64,000 nucleotides of DNA from Citrus sinensis. Lineage: Eukaryota; Streptophyta; Magnoliopsida; Sapindales; Rutaceae. The notes below the pieces were generated by a model that saw only the letters and a program-made list of their open reading frames with translations, was not told where the DNA came from and searched no databases. The stretch is taken from NCBI RefSeq assembly GCF_022201045.2, contig NC_068559.1, forward strand, positions 24,311,501 through 24,375,500, given 5' to 3'. Position numbers and translations under genes: made by a program. How positions within the stretch are numbered: the stretch's first letter is position 1; each line of letters starts with the position of its first letter. This document shows positions 1-11,700 of the stretch, in pieces.

Positions 1-11
1 GACAAAACCTG

Positions 12-36
12 AAATAATAATAATAATAATAATAAA
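12..36. repeat. (TAA)n microsatellite
   Basis: Perfect AAT/TAA trinucleotide run at the window edge. Confidence 0.9.
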
Positions 37-356
37 TTTACGAATTGATCACGTGGTTTGAACTCTTCTCGAGTCAAATGACTAATGATATGAAAATGAT
101 AGCTCGTAGAATTTTCATCACCGATGAGTTTAACTGTTTCAGACGCCGTACCACAGAAGTAAGTCATGGTCAATGGAGACACGGTTTAACTTGTTCCCAA
201 AGGAAATTTGTGTTATATAAGTTGATTTCTCAAGGAGGTGGGCAAATGTAGGGTACCTTTGAGTTCCATTTACAGAGAGAGAGCGCGCGCATATTCTTTT
301 TAAAATTATCGTTTCTGTTAATAAAGAGTGATCGATCGTATTCACATAAAAGCGAG

Positions 357-539
357 ATGAGTAAGACCAGAAAAGAGAGCGGGGGCTCATCGTTCTTCTT
401 CACATCATTGGCTTCGTGCTTCGGTATTTTCAAAACGGGCAAAAGTGAAAGTGAAAAGACCTTGAAAGATGGCCCGGAGGCGACCATGGTTGCTGCTGGA
501 AAGCATTTCTCTACGGCTCATAAAGTGAGGTTGATTTAG
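357..539 (+). CDS. possible small hypothetical protein (60 aa)
   Basis: Open frame of 60 codons starting MSKTRKESGG and ending HKVRLI. It contains a Phe-rich stretch followed by SCFGIFK, a motif I associate with small plant proteins of unknown function that carry an N-terminal FFSCFNIFK-like segment. The usual downstream half of such proteins is absent, and no splice-joined continuation is obvious. It may be the truncated remnant of a small gene whose remaining exon was lost, or a chance ORF. No function can be assigned. Confidence 0.25.
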   Translation: MSKTRKESGGSSFFFTSLASCFGIFKTGKSESEKTLKDGPEATMVAAGKHFSTAHKVRLI

Positions 540-912
540 CTGCTCGATTAAGGCTTCGTTTGGAAGTTAAAAGAGGATTTTACTTCCACAAAGTCTAATA
601 ACCCTATTATGTTGTGTTGTAATATGGGGATATGGGATAAATTTTTTTGCCTCATGATTTGATACTTTTACTGACGGATTGTGTATATAATTTATTGTAC
701 CATAAACCCTTTATAATTAAAACAATTTGCAATCCCTGGAGTAAATTGATACAGCTACTGTGTGAAACAGGGTAAATATTTGTATAGCTGAAGAAGTTTT
801 TGTGTAAAATCTTAACCAATCCCTTCAATATCTTCATTTCTTGAATAACAAGGAAGTATATATTGCCAGAGTTAATTAGTGATTCAAAAAGATGCAAGAT
901 GCAACATGACTA

Positions 913-1438
913 AGGTTTCGTTTGAGATTGTTTTTTATCGATTCAAAATTGATTTTGAAAAGCTAAAATTAATTTTTGTGTTTGGTAAATTTTTTGAAAA
1001 ATCACTTTTAGCAAAATCATCTGATTCTACAATAAATTTTTTTTAAAAAAGAAATGATTATCTTTTCAAATCCAATTTTGAAACCAATTTTATACTTAAT
1101 ACAAACTCGTATATATTCTCATGTATTATTCTAAAATCTAACACTAATAATACAAATATTTATTTCAATTATCATTTATTACATATACACTGTAAAAAAA
1201 AAAAAACTTTATATCATGTCCATTGATGTATAAATAAATTTTAACATTATGTCCAATTTAATTATTTATATTTTTACAGTAAGATTTATTAAAAATATAA
1301 GATTATTTTTAAAACACACAACACTTTTAGAAACAGGCTTTATCACATATTTAACCGATTCTCTTTACCTTGAATTATTTATATAACACAACCTACAATA
1401 ATTATTTAAAAACCTGCAATACTACCAAACTGACCCTA
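913..1438. repeat. MITE candidate (imperfect terminal inverted repeats)
   Basis: The left edge (AGGTTTCGTTTGAGATTG) and the reverse complement of the right edge (AGGGTCAGTTTGGTAGTATTG) are recognisably similar over about 20 bp. The interior is very AT-rich and non-coding. The ends resemble the GGGTTCGTTTGGTATTGC type common in plant MITEs. I could not identify a clean target-site duplication. The rest of 540-1756 shows no gene. Confidence 0.35.
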
Positions 1439-1756
1439 AAACTCTTTCTAAAAATTCATATGTTCTTGACATCTATTTTGTTAAGATTGGAACCTCCATC
1501 AATAACAGCATAAATGATGATCAAACTTGAAAAAGGACTTGACACTTTATTCTGCAGCCTCATATCAAGTCATAATGCTAAACTGGCATTCAGCATTTAA
1601 TTATAGAGAAAATAAACACTTTGATATTATAAGCTACCAAGTGATCAAGTCATATATATATAACATTTATGTTTTAAACTACCCTCTTCATCTCTCTTCC
1701 TCTTTTCTCCTCCAATACGACAATATTTCATTGAACTGCAAATTCAGGAGCATAAA

Positions 1757-2080
1757 CTATAAATGAAATGAATAGGAAAAAAAAAAAAAAAAGTGAACAT
1801 CAATTTTTAAGTTTGACATACATACCGATTTATACTCTTCCTTTTCGTCAGGTCTTGAGAGGACTATTTGCCACGAGTCTTTCTCATCAACCAAGCACAC
1901 TTCTTTGTCTTCATTCTCCTCTTCAGAATTGTATAAATCGGATTGATTCTCCTCGTCGTGGCCGCCGGCAACCAACTCAACACTCGCCGGCCTATCCTTG
2001 AGCTCCTCCTCCATAAACTTGTCATTCTGATCAGCTTCTAGATTTTCACAATCATTTGGCTTAGATACTACTATGCCCAT
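1757..2080 (-). CDS. hypothetical small acidic protein with N-myristoylation-like start
   Basis: Open frame of 107 codons beginning MGIVVSKPND. The Gly2/Ser6 arrangement fits the N-myristoylation consensus MGxxxS. The body is strongly acidic, with runs of Glu and Asp around residues 40-62. A consensus splice donor (GTATGT) after ...EEYKS near codon 90 suggests that the poly-Phe tail encoded by the poly-A tract is really intron and that another exon follows, but I did not find that exon. A small membrane-anchored acidic protein is the most that can be inferred; the family is not recognised. Confidence 0.4.
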   Translation of the reverse strand: MGIVVSKPNDCENLEADQNDKFMEEELKDRPASVELVAGGHDEENQSDLYNSEEENEDKEVCLVDEKDSWQIVLSRPDEKEEYKSVCMSNLKIDVHFFFFFSYSFHL

Positions 2081-2849
2081 TATGCTTTTGAAAATGTTAT
2101 TTCACTTCATCCCCAAGGCATCTAAAGCATGAACAGATAAAATAGGCAACTATAAATTAAAGCAAATAAAAGAATAGGGCAAGAAAGATTGACGCACACA
2201 ATTTTAATTGTTGATCATAAAGTGGGGTTCTTCCCCTCAGAGGCGACGATTCGTATGGGGGCACTAATGTTTTGAATTTTTTAGAATTTCCATGTGATGG
2301 GATGTATCTGATCAAGAGTTAAACTCCATTGATAAGTTTTTGAGTAAATCTATACTCATAAATATTCAAGATTTTATTTTTAATATTTGGTAAAAGTTTT
2401 TTCAAACAAAACAATCATAAGGTGATAATCTCGTAAACATTAGTTTATACTATATGTTGAACATTTAGATACGTAACATAATTTAATGATACTTTTTAAA
2501 TAGTGTTAAGACTACGGATTAATAAAACAATATAACATGATATTATCTATCACTTACTTCTTAATTTATCTCATCGGACTCTATTTCTTAATTAATCTCG
2601 TCAGAAATTTTAAATTACTCCGACTTTTGGTTTGTCTTTTTCGTTAGAAACCAATACATGACTCTCCTTGACCATTTTTGTTTGAACTCAGGGTTAGACA
2701 TTTGTTCGCCAGTCGAGTGTTTCGATTTTATTGCTAAAGTGAACATCGAAAGAAGAGAATTGCTAAAGTCATGGCGTAATCGATGTGCTAGAAAATGTGT
2801 ACGACTGTTTTCATTTTTGGTGGCCGCTGAACATTTTCTTTAACGGTGC

Positions 2850-3315
2850 AAGGGGGGATTGGACCAGGCCCAAGGTTTGGGCCCAATTTTCGTATTTGGT
2901 TTTGTTTGGGTTACGACCTTTTGCAGTGGCCATGTGACTATTACCCCATCACGTGAACCCCACGCTCGTGACCCCACTGGGAAAGATTGGTCGCTTGGCC
3001 CCACTCGAGGTCCATATCAGATTTCGTTAAAAGCTATTACGTTTCATGTTCATTCACGTGGAAACAGAAATAACGCAAGAAATTTATTAGTCAAAGCAAC
3101 GGTGTCGTTTGGGGACTGGCCTCACGAGGATGACATGAGCTTGCCCACATGGCATCCCGTCCCACTTCCTTGCAAAAACAACTGATTATCGCCTGAGTGT
3201 GCCAGCTCCACCTCTCTCGCCGGAGAAGATTAAAAAATAAAAACAAAGGGAAATTTATAGGTAATTTTATATTAAAATCTTGAATTTTGGATTCAATTCA
3301 TTTGCCAATAATTCG
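2850..3315 (+). promoter_or_regulatory. BIM2 upstream region with two G-boxes
   Basis: This relatively GC-rich block lies directly before the BIM2 start codon and contains two CACGTG cores at 2950-2955 and 3055-3060. G-box/E-box elements are the binding sites of bHLH factors and of BES1/BIM complexes, so feedback control is conceivable. ORFs in this block have no recognisable protein and are treated as non-coding. The segment 2081-2849 shows no gene. Confidence 0.4.
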
Positions 3316-5939
3316 ATGACTTCGAAATTGAAGCAGAGAATGAGAACAACGAAAGGAAATCGAGAGGAGGAAGAGTACGAGGACGACGAATTCATGTCCA
3401 AGAAAGAAGCTGCTTCTAACATTACTAACTCAAACGCCAAAGGTATCAGATCCATTTGATTCTTTCTTTCATACGTATTATGTTTCTTTAAAAAGAAATG
3501 AAATATTTAGAGTCCTTTTTTTTTTTCCTAAAAAATTCTCGATTGGTAGATGGGAAAAATAGTGACAAGGCCAGTGTTATACGATCGAAGCATTCTGTTA
3601 CTGAACAGAGAAGAAGAAGCAAAATTAACGAGAGGTATTTTTGTTATTCTTCTTATTGTTATCGTCTTCTTTTTTTTCATTTTTACTTTACTTGTAAAGT
3701 TAACTTTTTGTTAAGTTTGCGAGCTTGTAATGTTTACATGTTTCTCAATTTCGTGCGTTTCTGCTACTGGGCATGGGTATTAACTGTTCATGGGACTGTT
3801 TTGTGGTTAAAGTTTTAAACTTGTTTTGACAGCGTGCTGAAATCTGTTGCTTTTTCAGATTTCAGATATTGAGAGAGATCATACCCCATAGTGATCAGAA
3901 GAGAGATACGGCTTCGTTCTTGTTAGAGGTATGTTGAGGACTTGCGTGTTAAATTCAGTTGAGGAACTTTGTCGTTATATTTTGTTGAGTAATGTAAATT
4001 TTCCTTTGCAGGTGATTGAGTATGTGCAATATCTGCAGGAAAAAGTGCAGAAGTATGAGGTTTCTTACCAGGATTGGAGTGCTGAGCCCACAAAATTGAT
4101 GCCTTGGGTAAAGTTCTGATACTCGGATATTATATATTGTCTATGTATGTGGTTTACTTGAGTGCATTCTTGTGGGTTAATGCACATTCACTGACACTGA
4201 TTTAGTTACCGGTGCACTCCTGGTACACGCAGTGCATCTTTTGAGATATAATTGGAATATCCAATTATATTAGTTGACAGAGAACAAGGATAAAATTTTG
4301 AAGCATCTAATCTAACACATCATATCTTACAGTACTTGATTTCAATGGTTAAGTGTAATTTAGGTTGTATACATGATACAGACATCCTTATAAAAAGTTT
4401 TGAAAGAAACATTTGTGTAGTTTTGTGCAAGAATATAAAGAATCACATGACACATGTTAATTGTAGAGGTTATAAACCTTCATGGTAAAAAAGCTTAATG
4501 TGAACACTGATGGAATTTATTGGTGGTGAATACTGAATATCAATTGCGATTGTATTTCAATATTATGGTTGTTTGGCTCATAAAACTTCTCATTATAACT
4601 CATCTTTCTTCCGCTTAAAACAGAGAAATAGTCACTGGCGTGTCCAGAATTTTGCCACTCAACCTCATGCAATAAAAAATGGTTCTGGTCCAGGGTCTAT
4701 GTTTCCTGGGAAGTTTGATGACAATAGCATCAGTATGTCCCCAACCATGCTTACTAGCACACAGACTCCTGTAGAATCTGATCCTAACCGGGATATTGCC
4801 TGCAAACCAATGGATCGGCAACCTGAGGTGGCAAACAAGGGAATATCTATATCCATGCCTTTACAGGGAAATTTGCCTGCTCCTGCCCGAAGTGATAGTG
4901 TGCTGCTGCATCCTCTTCAGAGACCAGTCTCTGATGCACAGTCAAATGAGTGTCCTGCTACTACTGATACAATGAACCAACAGGAAGAGCTGACAGTTGA
5001 AGGGGGGACGATCAATATATCAAGCATATACTCACAGGGGTGCATACTTAAACATCTTAAGATTTTCTTCTATTTGTTTCAATTTAAGAATATCGATTGT
5101 CTAAATTTCTGTAAGTATATGGTGCATCAATTGCATGTAGACTATTACCATTTACAAAAAGGAGATCCTTCTCTGTGTTGGATTTTCACCGAGATTCTAT
5201 ATCTTCGTTTGAATTTATTGTTGCTTTCCTATTAGAGTTGAAAATGTGATTGCCATCTGTGTAGCTTTAGGAAGTTCAAAATTTTTCTTAGGGGTCATTT
5301 ACTTTAAATCTTTGAAAGTTCCACATTTGAATGTGTATTGATCTGTTTTATAAATTGTTGGATTGGGAATTGATAAGGAGTTTGTGTCTATTTACTGTCT
5401 ACTGATGATAGGCCTTTCCTTGAAATTTTGTTGAATTTTATAGGGTCTCAGGCTATTGCCCAACTTTACTGTAAAAATAAACAGTTACGTTCATTAAGGT
5501 TTGGGTGCTATATTGCAAGCTGCTAATATATTTCAAATTTGGTACCAACCAGGTTGTTAAACAATTTGACACAAGCATTGGAGAGTGCTGGTATAGATCT
5601 GTCGCAGGCCAACATCTCCGTGCAGATTGATCTTGGGAAGAGAGCAAACAGAGGGCTCATGCCTGAGGCATCTGTTGCGAAGGTATAAAGTGGGTGGATA
5701 GCAGAATGATCTTGATCTAGGTGTGTGTGGGTTGGTTAGAATGGGGAATCTTTGATCTGTTTCAAATTTATAATGCACTATTTTAAAGCCGTTTCTGTGG
5801 ATTTAGTTGAAAATATCGGTCTTCAAATTCTTTCCAGGACTTGGAAAATCCGCCATCGATCAATCAAGCAATGGCCAAACTTAGGGATGTAAGCAGCGGA
5901 GAGGATTCAGATCACAGTCAAAAGCGGTTGAGGAAATAA
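3316..5939 (+). CDS. BIM2: BIM2-like bHLH transcription factor (BES1-interacting Myc-like)
   Basis: Seven exons join in frame: 3316-3442, 3550-3634, 3859-3928, 4012-4107, 4624-5039, 5553-5682 and 5838-5939, giving 341 aa. All introns are GT-AG. The bHLH spans about residues 55-105. Its basic region [16 protein letters not shown] carries the His57-Glu61-Arg65 E-box signature, followed by helix 2 ([17 protein letters not shown]). The C-terminal half contains the family blocks around [21 protein letters not shown] and ends [14 protein letters not shown]. In Arabidopsis, BIM proteins heterodimerise with BES1/BZR2 to bind E-boxes in brassinosteroid-induced promoters in the nucleus. The ATG at 3316 is the first in frame and gives a Lys/Arg- then Glu-rich leader. 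Arabidopsis BIM2 is about 310 aa, so the length fits. The next gene is convergent, as I recall for At1g69010/69020. Confidence 0.93.
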
Positions 5940-8741
5940 GACTATTATGGATTTCCTGAATCTTTCATTCTCACCCAGTTTCTTCTTCTTTCCTAGCCTT
6001 TCCGTTTGGTTTTCTCCTGAAATTATCGTACATGCGATGCATTTAGTTTTCTTGGGTGCTTACGATATTTTGTGGTTAAGTGCTTTTACCTTGAATTTCA
6101 TTTATGTAGTTTTTGTGATTTATATTCAGGGGATGCCGATGCCTGTATTTTGCTTGTATCATATATAATGATTCAGATATATGAAATGCGGCCCTTTAGG
6201 GACTATAGCTTGAGCAAGAAATTAGTTATTTGTGCCATACTAAATTTGCCCTAACAAATTGATGATAAACATCTCTCCAATTTTTTTGTTGGAATGTTGC
6301 TTGTATAGAAGAATATAAACTGTACTTTGGATAATTGACTTTCACATTAGATTTCCAAAGTCCTGCTAATCAACTCCTGTAAGAATTGATTTCTTTGTGT
6401 TGCTTGTCCTCTGAGAGTTTGTTGAGTTGCCAGGGTTGAGCTCCTTAAATTCTTTTCCTAATGTTTTTCTGACCTAGTAACACATGCTCTTAAACTGCAT
6501 CAGTTTTCTGGTTCCTAGTGGAGATTCTTGTGATGGAGCAGATTATAGGTTTGTGTTTTGGAAACTATTAGCCAAAAGCCGTAGAGAGAGTAGGGTTGGA
6601 ATTCCCTACATTTTGCAGTGTTTTCAAATGATTAGTTATTTTGATGGCACTGAAACCCCATTAATATTAGAACTTTGGAATTGGTTAGACAATTCCCATG
6701 GCTTGGCATGCTGTAGAATATATTTTCAAAATAAGTCACGTCCCTAAAGTCCAAGTACTACTCTTTATTAAACATATTTTTCTGCCCAGGAGTTTGATAG
6801 CTTATGCCCAAAATGATCAGTAATCTTCTCATAGCCACGTCACGTCTTTGATGTTTTTGCCAATTGTGTCTATGATAATAATAATGTAGAATTATGTCTT
6901 AATTGGAAGCATGGTCCATTGTCTACTGTCGTGTCTACACCAACGAAGTCTTTTGTATCCACTTTCCTGTCACTTTCTGATCATCCCCATCCCATTTAGA
7001 CAAAACATGTGCAAAAGCAGGACACCGTTGAAAACAGCCTCACGCTGAAAAGGACGGAGAAATGATCTTCTGCAACTGAGAGTACTTTGAAAAAAATACT
7101 AGCAACAGATTTGCACCTTTCTGCATTGAATCTAATATTTCCTGCATCTGAAGCTCTTTGTTTGGAAGAACTGTCGTCCTAAATCCCAGGTAACTGCGAA
7201 AAACTATCAGCGCCAAAAGTTCATAAATAATAATTTAACTGTAAATGGAATAGGAAAAATTAGCCAGATGATTAGCAAAGAAGATAAAGAAACGGGAACT
7301 GTTCAAGTAATATCTCCAGCTGCCAAGCAGCAGAGGTACCCAATAGACCTATTCCAATTCTGCTTTCCTCCTCTGCTCTGATGGCAGTTCCTTAAGTATA
7401 TGATCTTCGTCCCTAAAAGACGAGATGAAAATGATCTACAGCATATATATCTGCGAATTCAGGTATTGGAACATACGGCAAATGTAAGGCAATTCATGAT
7501 ATATGCAAGTTCAGGACGGCATGAGCTAGAGAAGTATGATATTGGTCTGTACCTATCATTCCAATAGGTTTTGATGAGCCAATTCTGGAATGGTAAGCAT
7601 CAGATTTGAGTATCTTGCAACAAGTAACAACCACCACGTCACGAATCTTTGAAGCAGGGTAATTAGTATTTTGATATGCCACAAGTAATGTGGTAAAAGG
7701 AAGCAAATCGCTTACACTGGTTCTGATTTAATCCTGCATTGCATGAAACCATTAGAAATCCATTATTTTGGTAAATTCCCGATTGCAGCCATTGAGTCTC
7801 TCTCTCAAAATATTAAAGCATGCTAGTCATTTTCACGTGGATGAGAAGGATGATATGGAAACCGATGGAGGACCAGTGCGCATTTTTCATCAATTTTTGC
7901 AGCTTCCCAAGGAGAAACCGCATTGACAGCATCAAAGCTGCGGTTGCAAATACAATCACCCAGAACTTAGCACAAGCTTTGGCCTCTCCAAAAGAGCTGT
8001 TCAGCTCCAACTTAGCTGGTTTCTCCTTCACATTTACATCCACAGATTCAGATTCTTTGAACCCAAATTTAGTGCTGTGACTGATCCATCTCTTCATCCA
8101 ATTCTCTTCTATAACTATGATTTACTTTCCAACATATTTATAGTATACGCAGCAAAACCCTGTGGCACGAAAAGTAATAAGAAATTGTTTGATTATTTGT
8201 TTGAAGAAGCATAAGCCAATGGAGGCAGATCAGGCAAATTGCACGCATCTCCGAGTAGAAGTGACATTTCTTCCACAAGGACTCAATTTCCCTTTCTTAG
8301 AAAGGGGGAAAAAAATGATGCGCAATAGAAGACGAGTTGAGAGAAATAAATAAACGATGACATCTCAAGTGCTGATTATTGCTCAACTCAAAGACATTTC
8401 ATACCTCATAAATTTTATTAAAAGGAAAAAGGAGGGGAAGAAATATTATTAACACCTCATGTTAGTAAGCTTCATTGTTATGTAAATGGCACATTGCAAA
8501 AAAGATAAATATACTATTATTATTAAACTGTTGAATGGTGATGGCTGATTGTCCCATTCTTTTCATTTTGAAGATATTAACTTCGGAATTGTAGGAGTAC
8601 ATTGAGAAAAAATGGAGCCAGTATATGATATGTCAACATACATCATATACCCAGGCTCAGGAAGAATCATGACGGTCTCCTTAACTTTTGGCCGAGTGTC
8701 TGAAACAGCTTTCCTCAACAAGCGTAACTCATGCTTTAAGC
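5940..8741. other. BIM2 3' UTR and convergent intergenic space
   Basis: About 2.8 kb between the convergent stop codons of BIM2 and the oligopeptidase gene. It includes presumed 3' UTR sequence on both sides. Apart from one doubtful small ORF (7813-8097, listed separately) I see no gene, RNA or recognisable transposon here. Confidence 0.6.
7813..8097 (-). CDS. doubtful small membrane-protein ORF (94 aa)
   Basis: Open frame starting MKRWISHSTK with one clear hydrophobic segment (FWVIVFATAALMLSMRFLL, about residues 45-63) preceded by a charged, Lys/Glu-rich N-terminus. Such a layout would give a single-pass small membrane protein. No family is recognised, no introns are required, and it lies in a convergent intergenic space where chance ORFs are common. 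Confidence 0.25.
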   Translation of the reverse strand: MKRWISHSTKFGFKESESVDVNVKEKPAKLELNSSFGEAKACAKFWVIVFATAALMLSMRFLLGKLQKLMKNAHWSSIGFHIILLIHVKMTSML

Positions 8742-11700
8742 TCAGTCCCCACAAATTTTCATCAGAAAAGCATAATCATAAGCAGTTTCCTCACATTGAC
8801 TATAGCGGCCACCTTCACCAAAATGTCCTCCGGTCGTATTTGTCTTCAGAATAACTGAATGAGAACAAGCAGAGCACATTCTATCACGTACTTTGGCCAC
8901 CCATTTGGCAGCTTCCCAGACTCCAACCCTGATGATAATCAATGATAATTTCTATCAATACAAGTTATTCGATGCAATAGTCGCTTGCAAGCCTGATATA
9001 AACAAATGTATGGGCAAGTATAAAACACAAGGTAAAATATATATGTCCATGTATTTATAAACAACAGAAAGCACAAGATGTGATTTTGCCTTGCGTCATG
9101 AAATGATGCAGTAACAAGCACAGAAGGATGGCAAACACCCGAAGGAATGTTATCATAAGGAGAATAACTTCGGATGTACTCAAATTGGGATTGAATCTGG
9201 GGGTTCCCAAATTCTTCATAGTCCAGTTTGGTGAGAGGTAAACTGGGATCCAACATTGTATTACAGATATCAAGAAATGGTACCTGACATAAGTACAGTG
9301 CAAACATCAGTGCCAACTTATATTAACAGAGGGTATATACACAAATAACAACATTAGATACCAGCAGTTTGCCTAATGGCTCTTTAATTGTTTTCCTTTC
9401 CTCTTCTCCAAGAACAACAAGAAAGAACCAGTAAAACAAAATGTATGTATAAGATCCAACTGGTTTTGAAGAACAAAGAACGGAAAGAAAATATTGAACC
9501 TCATGAAATTAAACATTTGCCACATTATCAAAATCCTTTCATTCAACAGGGCTTTAAGATATAAATTAAAAAAAAAAAATCCCAAGAACACAATTCTAGT
9601 TTAACCTATAGAGCATCCAAATACTTGTAAAACAATAGTATAAATACTGCTGAAAGTCTAACCTTCAAAATGGCAGCACAAAACAATTTTGGGTACATAT
9701 TTATAGCTGCTCCTACAAGAAGGCACCCAGCACTATATCCAATGGCACAGAGCTTATCTTTACAAACATAGCCTTCATTAACCAAGTACTTGCCACATGA
9801 TGTAAGGTCATGGATAGAATTTCTTTTGTATAACCCACTACCAAATTTATGCCATGAAGAATCACCACCGCCACCACCCCTGGCCACAAAAAGAGTTGTC
9901 GGTCAAAATATAAATCTTTCACAGGCAACAACAGACACATTCTACATAAGCTAAGAAGGTAGCATTTAAACAGTTTCCAATATGCTACTTGTACCACCCA
10001 AACGAACTTACCAGTTGCTCAATGATAAACTTAGTCAAACAAAATTTGCCAACACCATACACATTATGTCAAACAAAATCCAATTAACCAACCTGACATC
10101 AGCAAATGCCACCACCCAACCACGATCAAGTAAACTTAGTCGGTCTGTGCACCAACCTTTATCTAGAACTTCTCCGTATGCTCCATAGGCCTGTAAGAGT
10201 CCAGAAGACTGATCCCTCAGCCAAGCTTTTCGAGAGTACAAAATAGTGAGAGGAATTTTGACACCATCATGAGATACAACTTCCTTCCTCTCGCAAGAAT
10301 AGAGTCTGGAAAGCACCTTCCATCCCTGCAACCCACTATTTTGGTAATTGTTGTCCTCACAGTTTTGTGTGTCAATAACTTCATTGGTTTCCAGCTCACA
10401 TGCAGCTGAATTCAATCCGGCACCATCAGAAGTACCACGTAGTTCCTCTTGCTGTATTATTGAGAATGTCTGTCTTGACATGTCGTAGTCCACAATCATA
10501 TCAGGCATCTGTGTATTTCAAGAGAGAAGTTAAAGGAATTTAAGGAACCAGATAGATGTTGATATTTTTTTCTCTTTCATCATATCTAAGGTAGAGCCAG
10601 AAGTTGGAAAGTTGTTATAATTATGCAATCAAGAGACCAGGCCCTAGGTAGTTGTGCCTCAGGTAGTCTACTAATTCTGAGATACAACTGGCTACTTGAA
10701 AGAAGGGGAGACTGAATGAAACAGAGAGTTTTAAAGCATCAAATCCAGTCAAGCAACTAAGCTTATGAGAAGTTATACCACAGGAGATGAGAGTACCGCC
10801 CGGTATACAGAGCTCATGAAATCATGGTTTGAACCAGGAACAATGCTACATGAAGATGATGGCAATGGAAAAAACCAAGGGTTAAGATTCTCAATCTCCA
10901 TCTGGTACTGCATAAAATCAGTTCAAACTTGTTAAAAATGAATATGAGGAATATGTTTATAAGTGTAACAACTAAAGGTAGACACTTTAATTTATATGTA
11001 AGAGAAATTTTAAAAAATTTGTTTCTGAGCATATTATAAGTTGATTTCTATCTTATATGTTAATGCTTACATATTGAAGGGAAGCCATACCCATGTGCAC
11101 AGATGTAACTTATTTCTCAGAGCACAATAATATTCAATAAAATAATAGTACCATAACATGTTCCAAAGTAAATTCCAGTTTCCATTTGCTAAAATGCTAC
11201 AGTAGTTGTCATATATTGCTATATTGATGAAAGTATTATGATGTGCTTCAACAAAATTGAGTAGCTTTAGAAGATGCATATAAAATGGGAAAACTATCTC
11301 TAATATAACAAGCAATAACATGGGATTTTGATGATTCCATGCACGTAAGAGCATGAAAAAGAATATATTTGAATACCTTACACTCAAAATTGATCGATAA
11401 GTTGATGGAACATAACATGGGGACACCTTTCTTACTGACAAAAAGCACCAGATGTCCATCAAAGATGTCCATGTCCTGTAAGCTAATATCTTCACCAGGA
11501 AGAATGATATTCTGAAACGAAAATAGAAATATGAAAGGAAAAGGAAAAAAATGGATATTTAACAGAATAAGAACGCCAACTAGAAAAATAAAGATACCTG
11601 CCAGTTAGCTGAGTACAATTTTTCTGCTCGGCATCTAGCCAAGTAATAGTCTCCACTAGAGCACTCCTCATTTTCACTAAAAGGATAATTCGTAAGAATA

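Noticed and set aside
2658-3185. Two ORFs (61 and 108 codons) upstream of BIM2
   Set aside because: No recognisable protein; the GC-rich character and G-boxes fit promoter sequence better.
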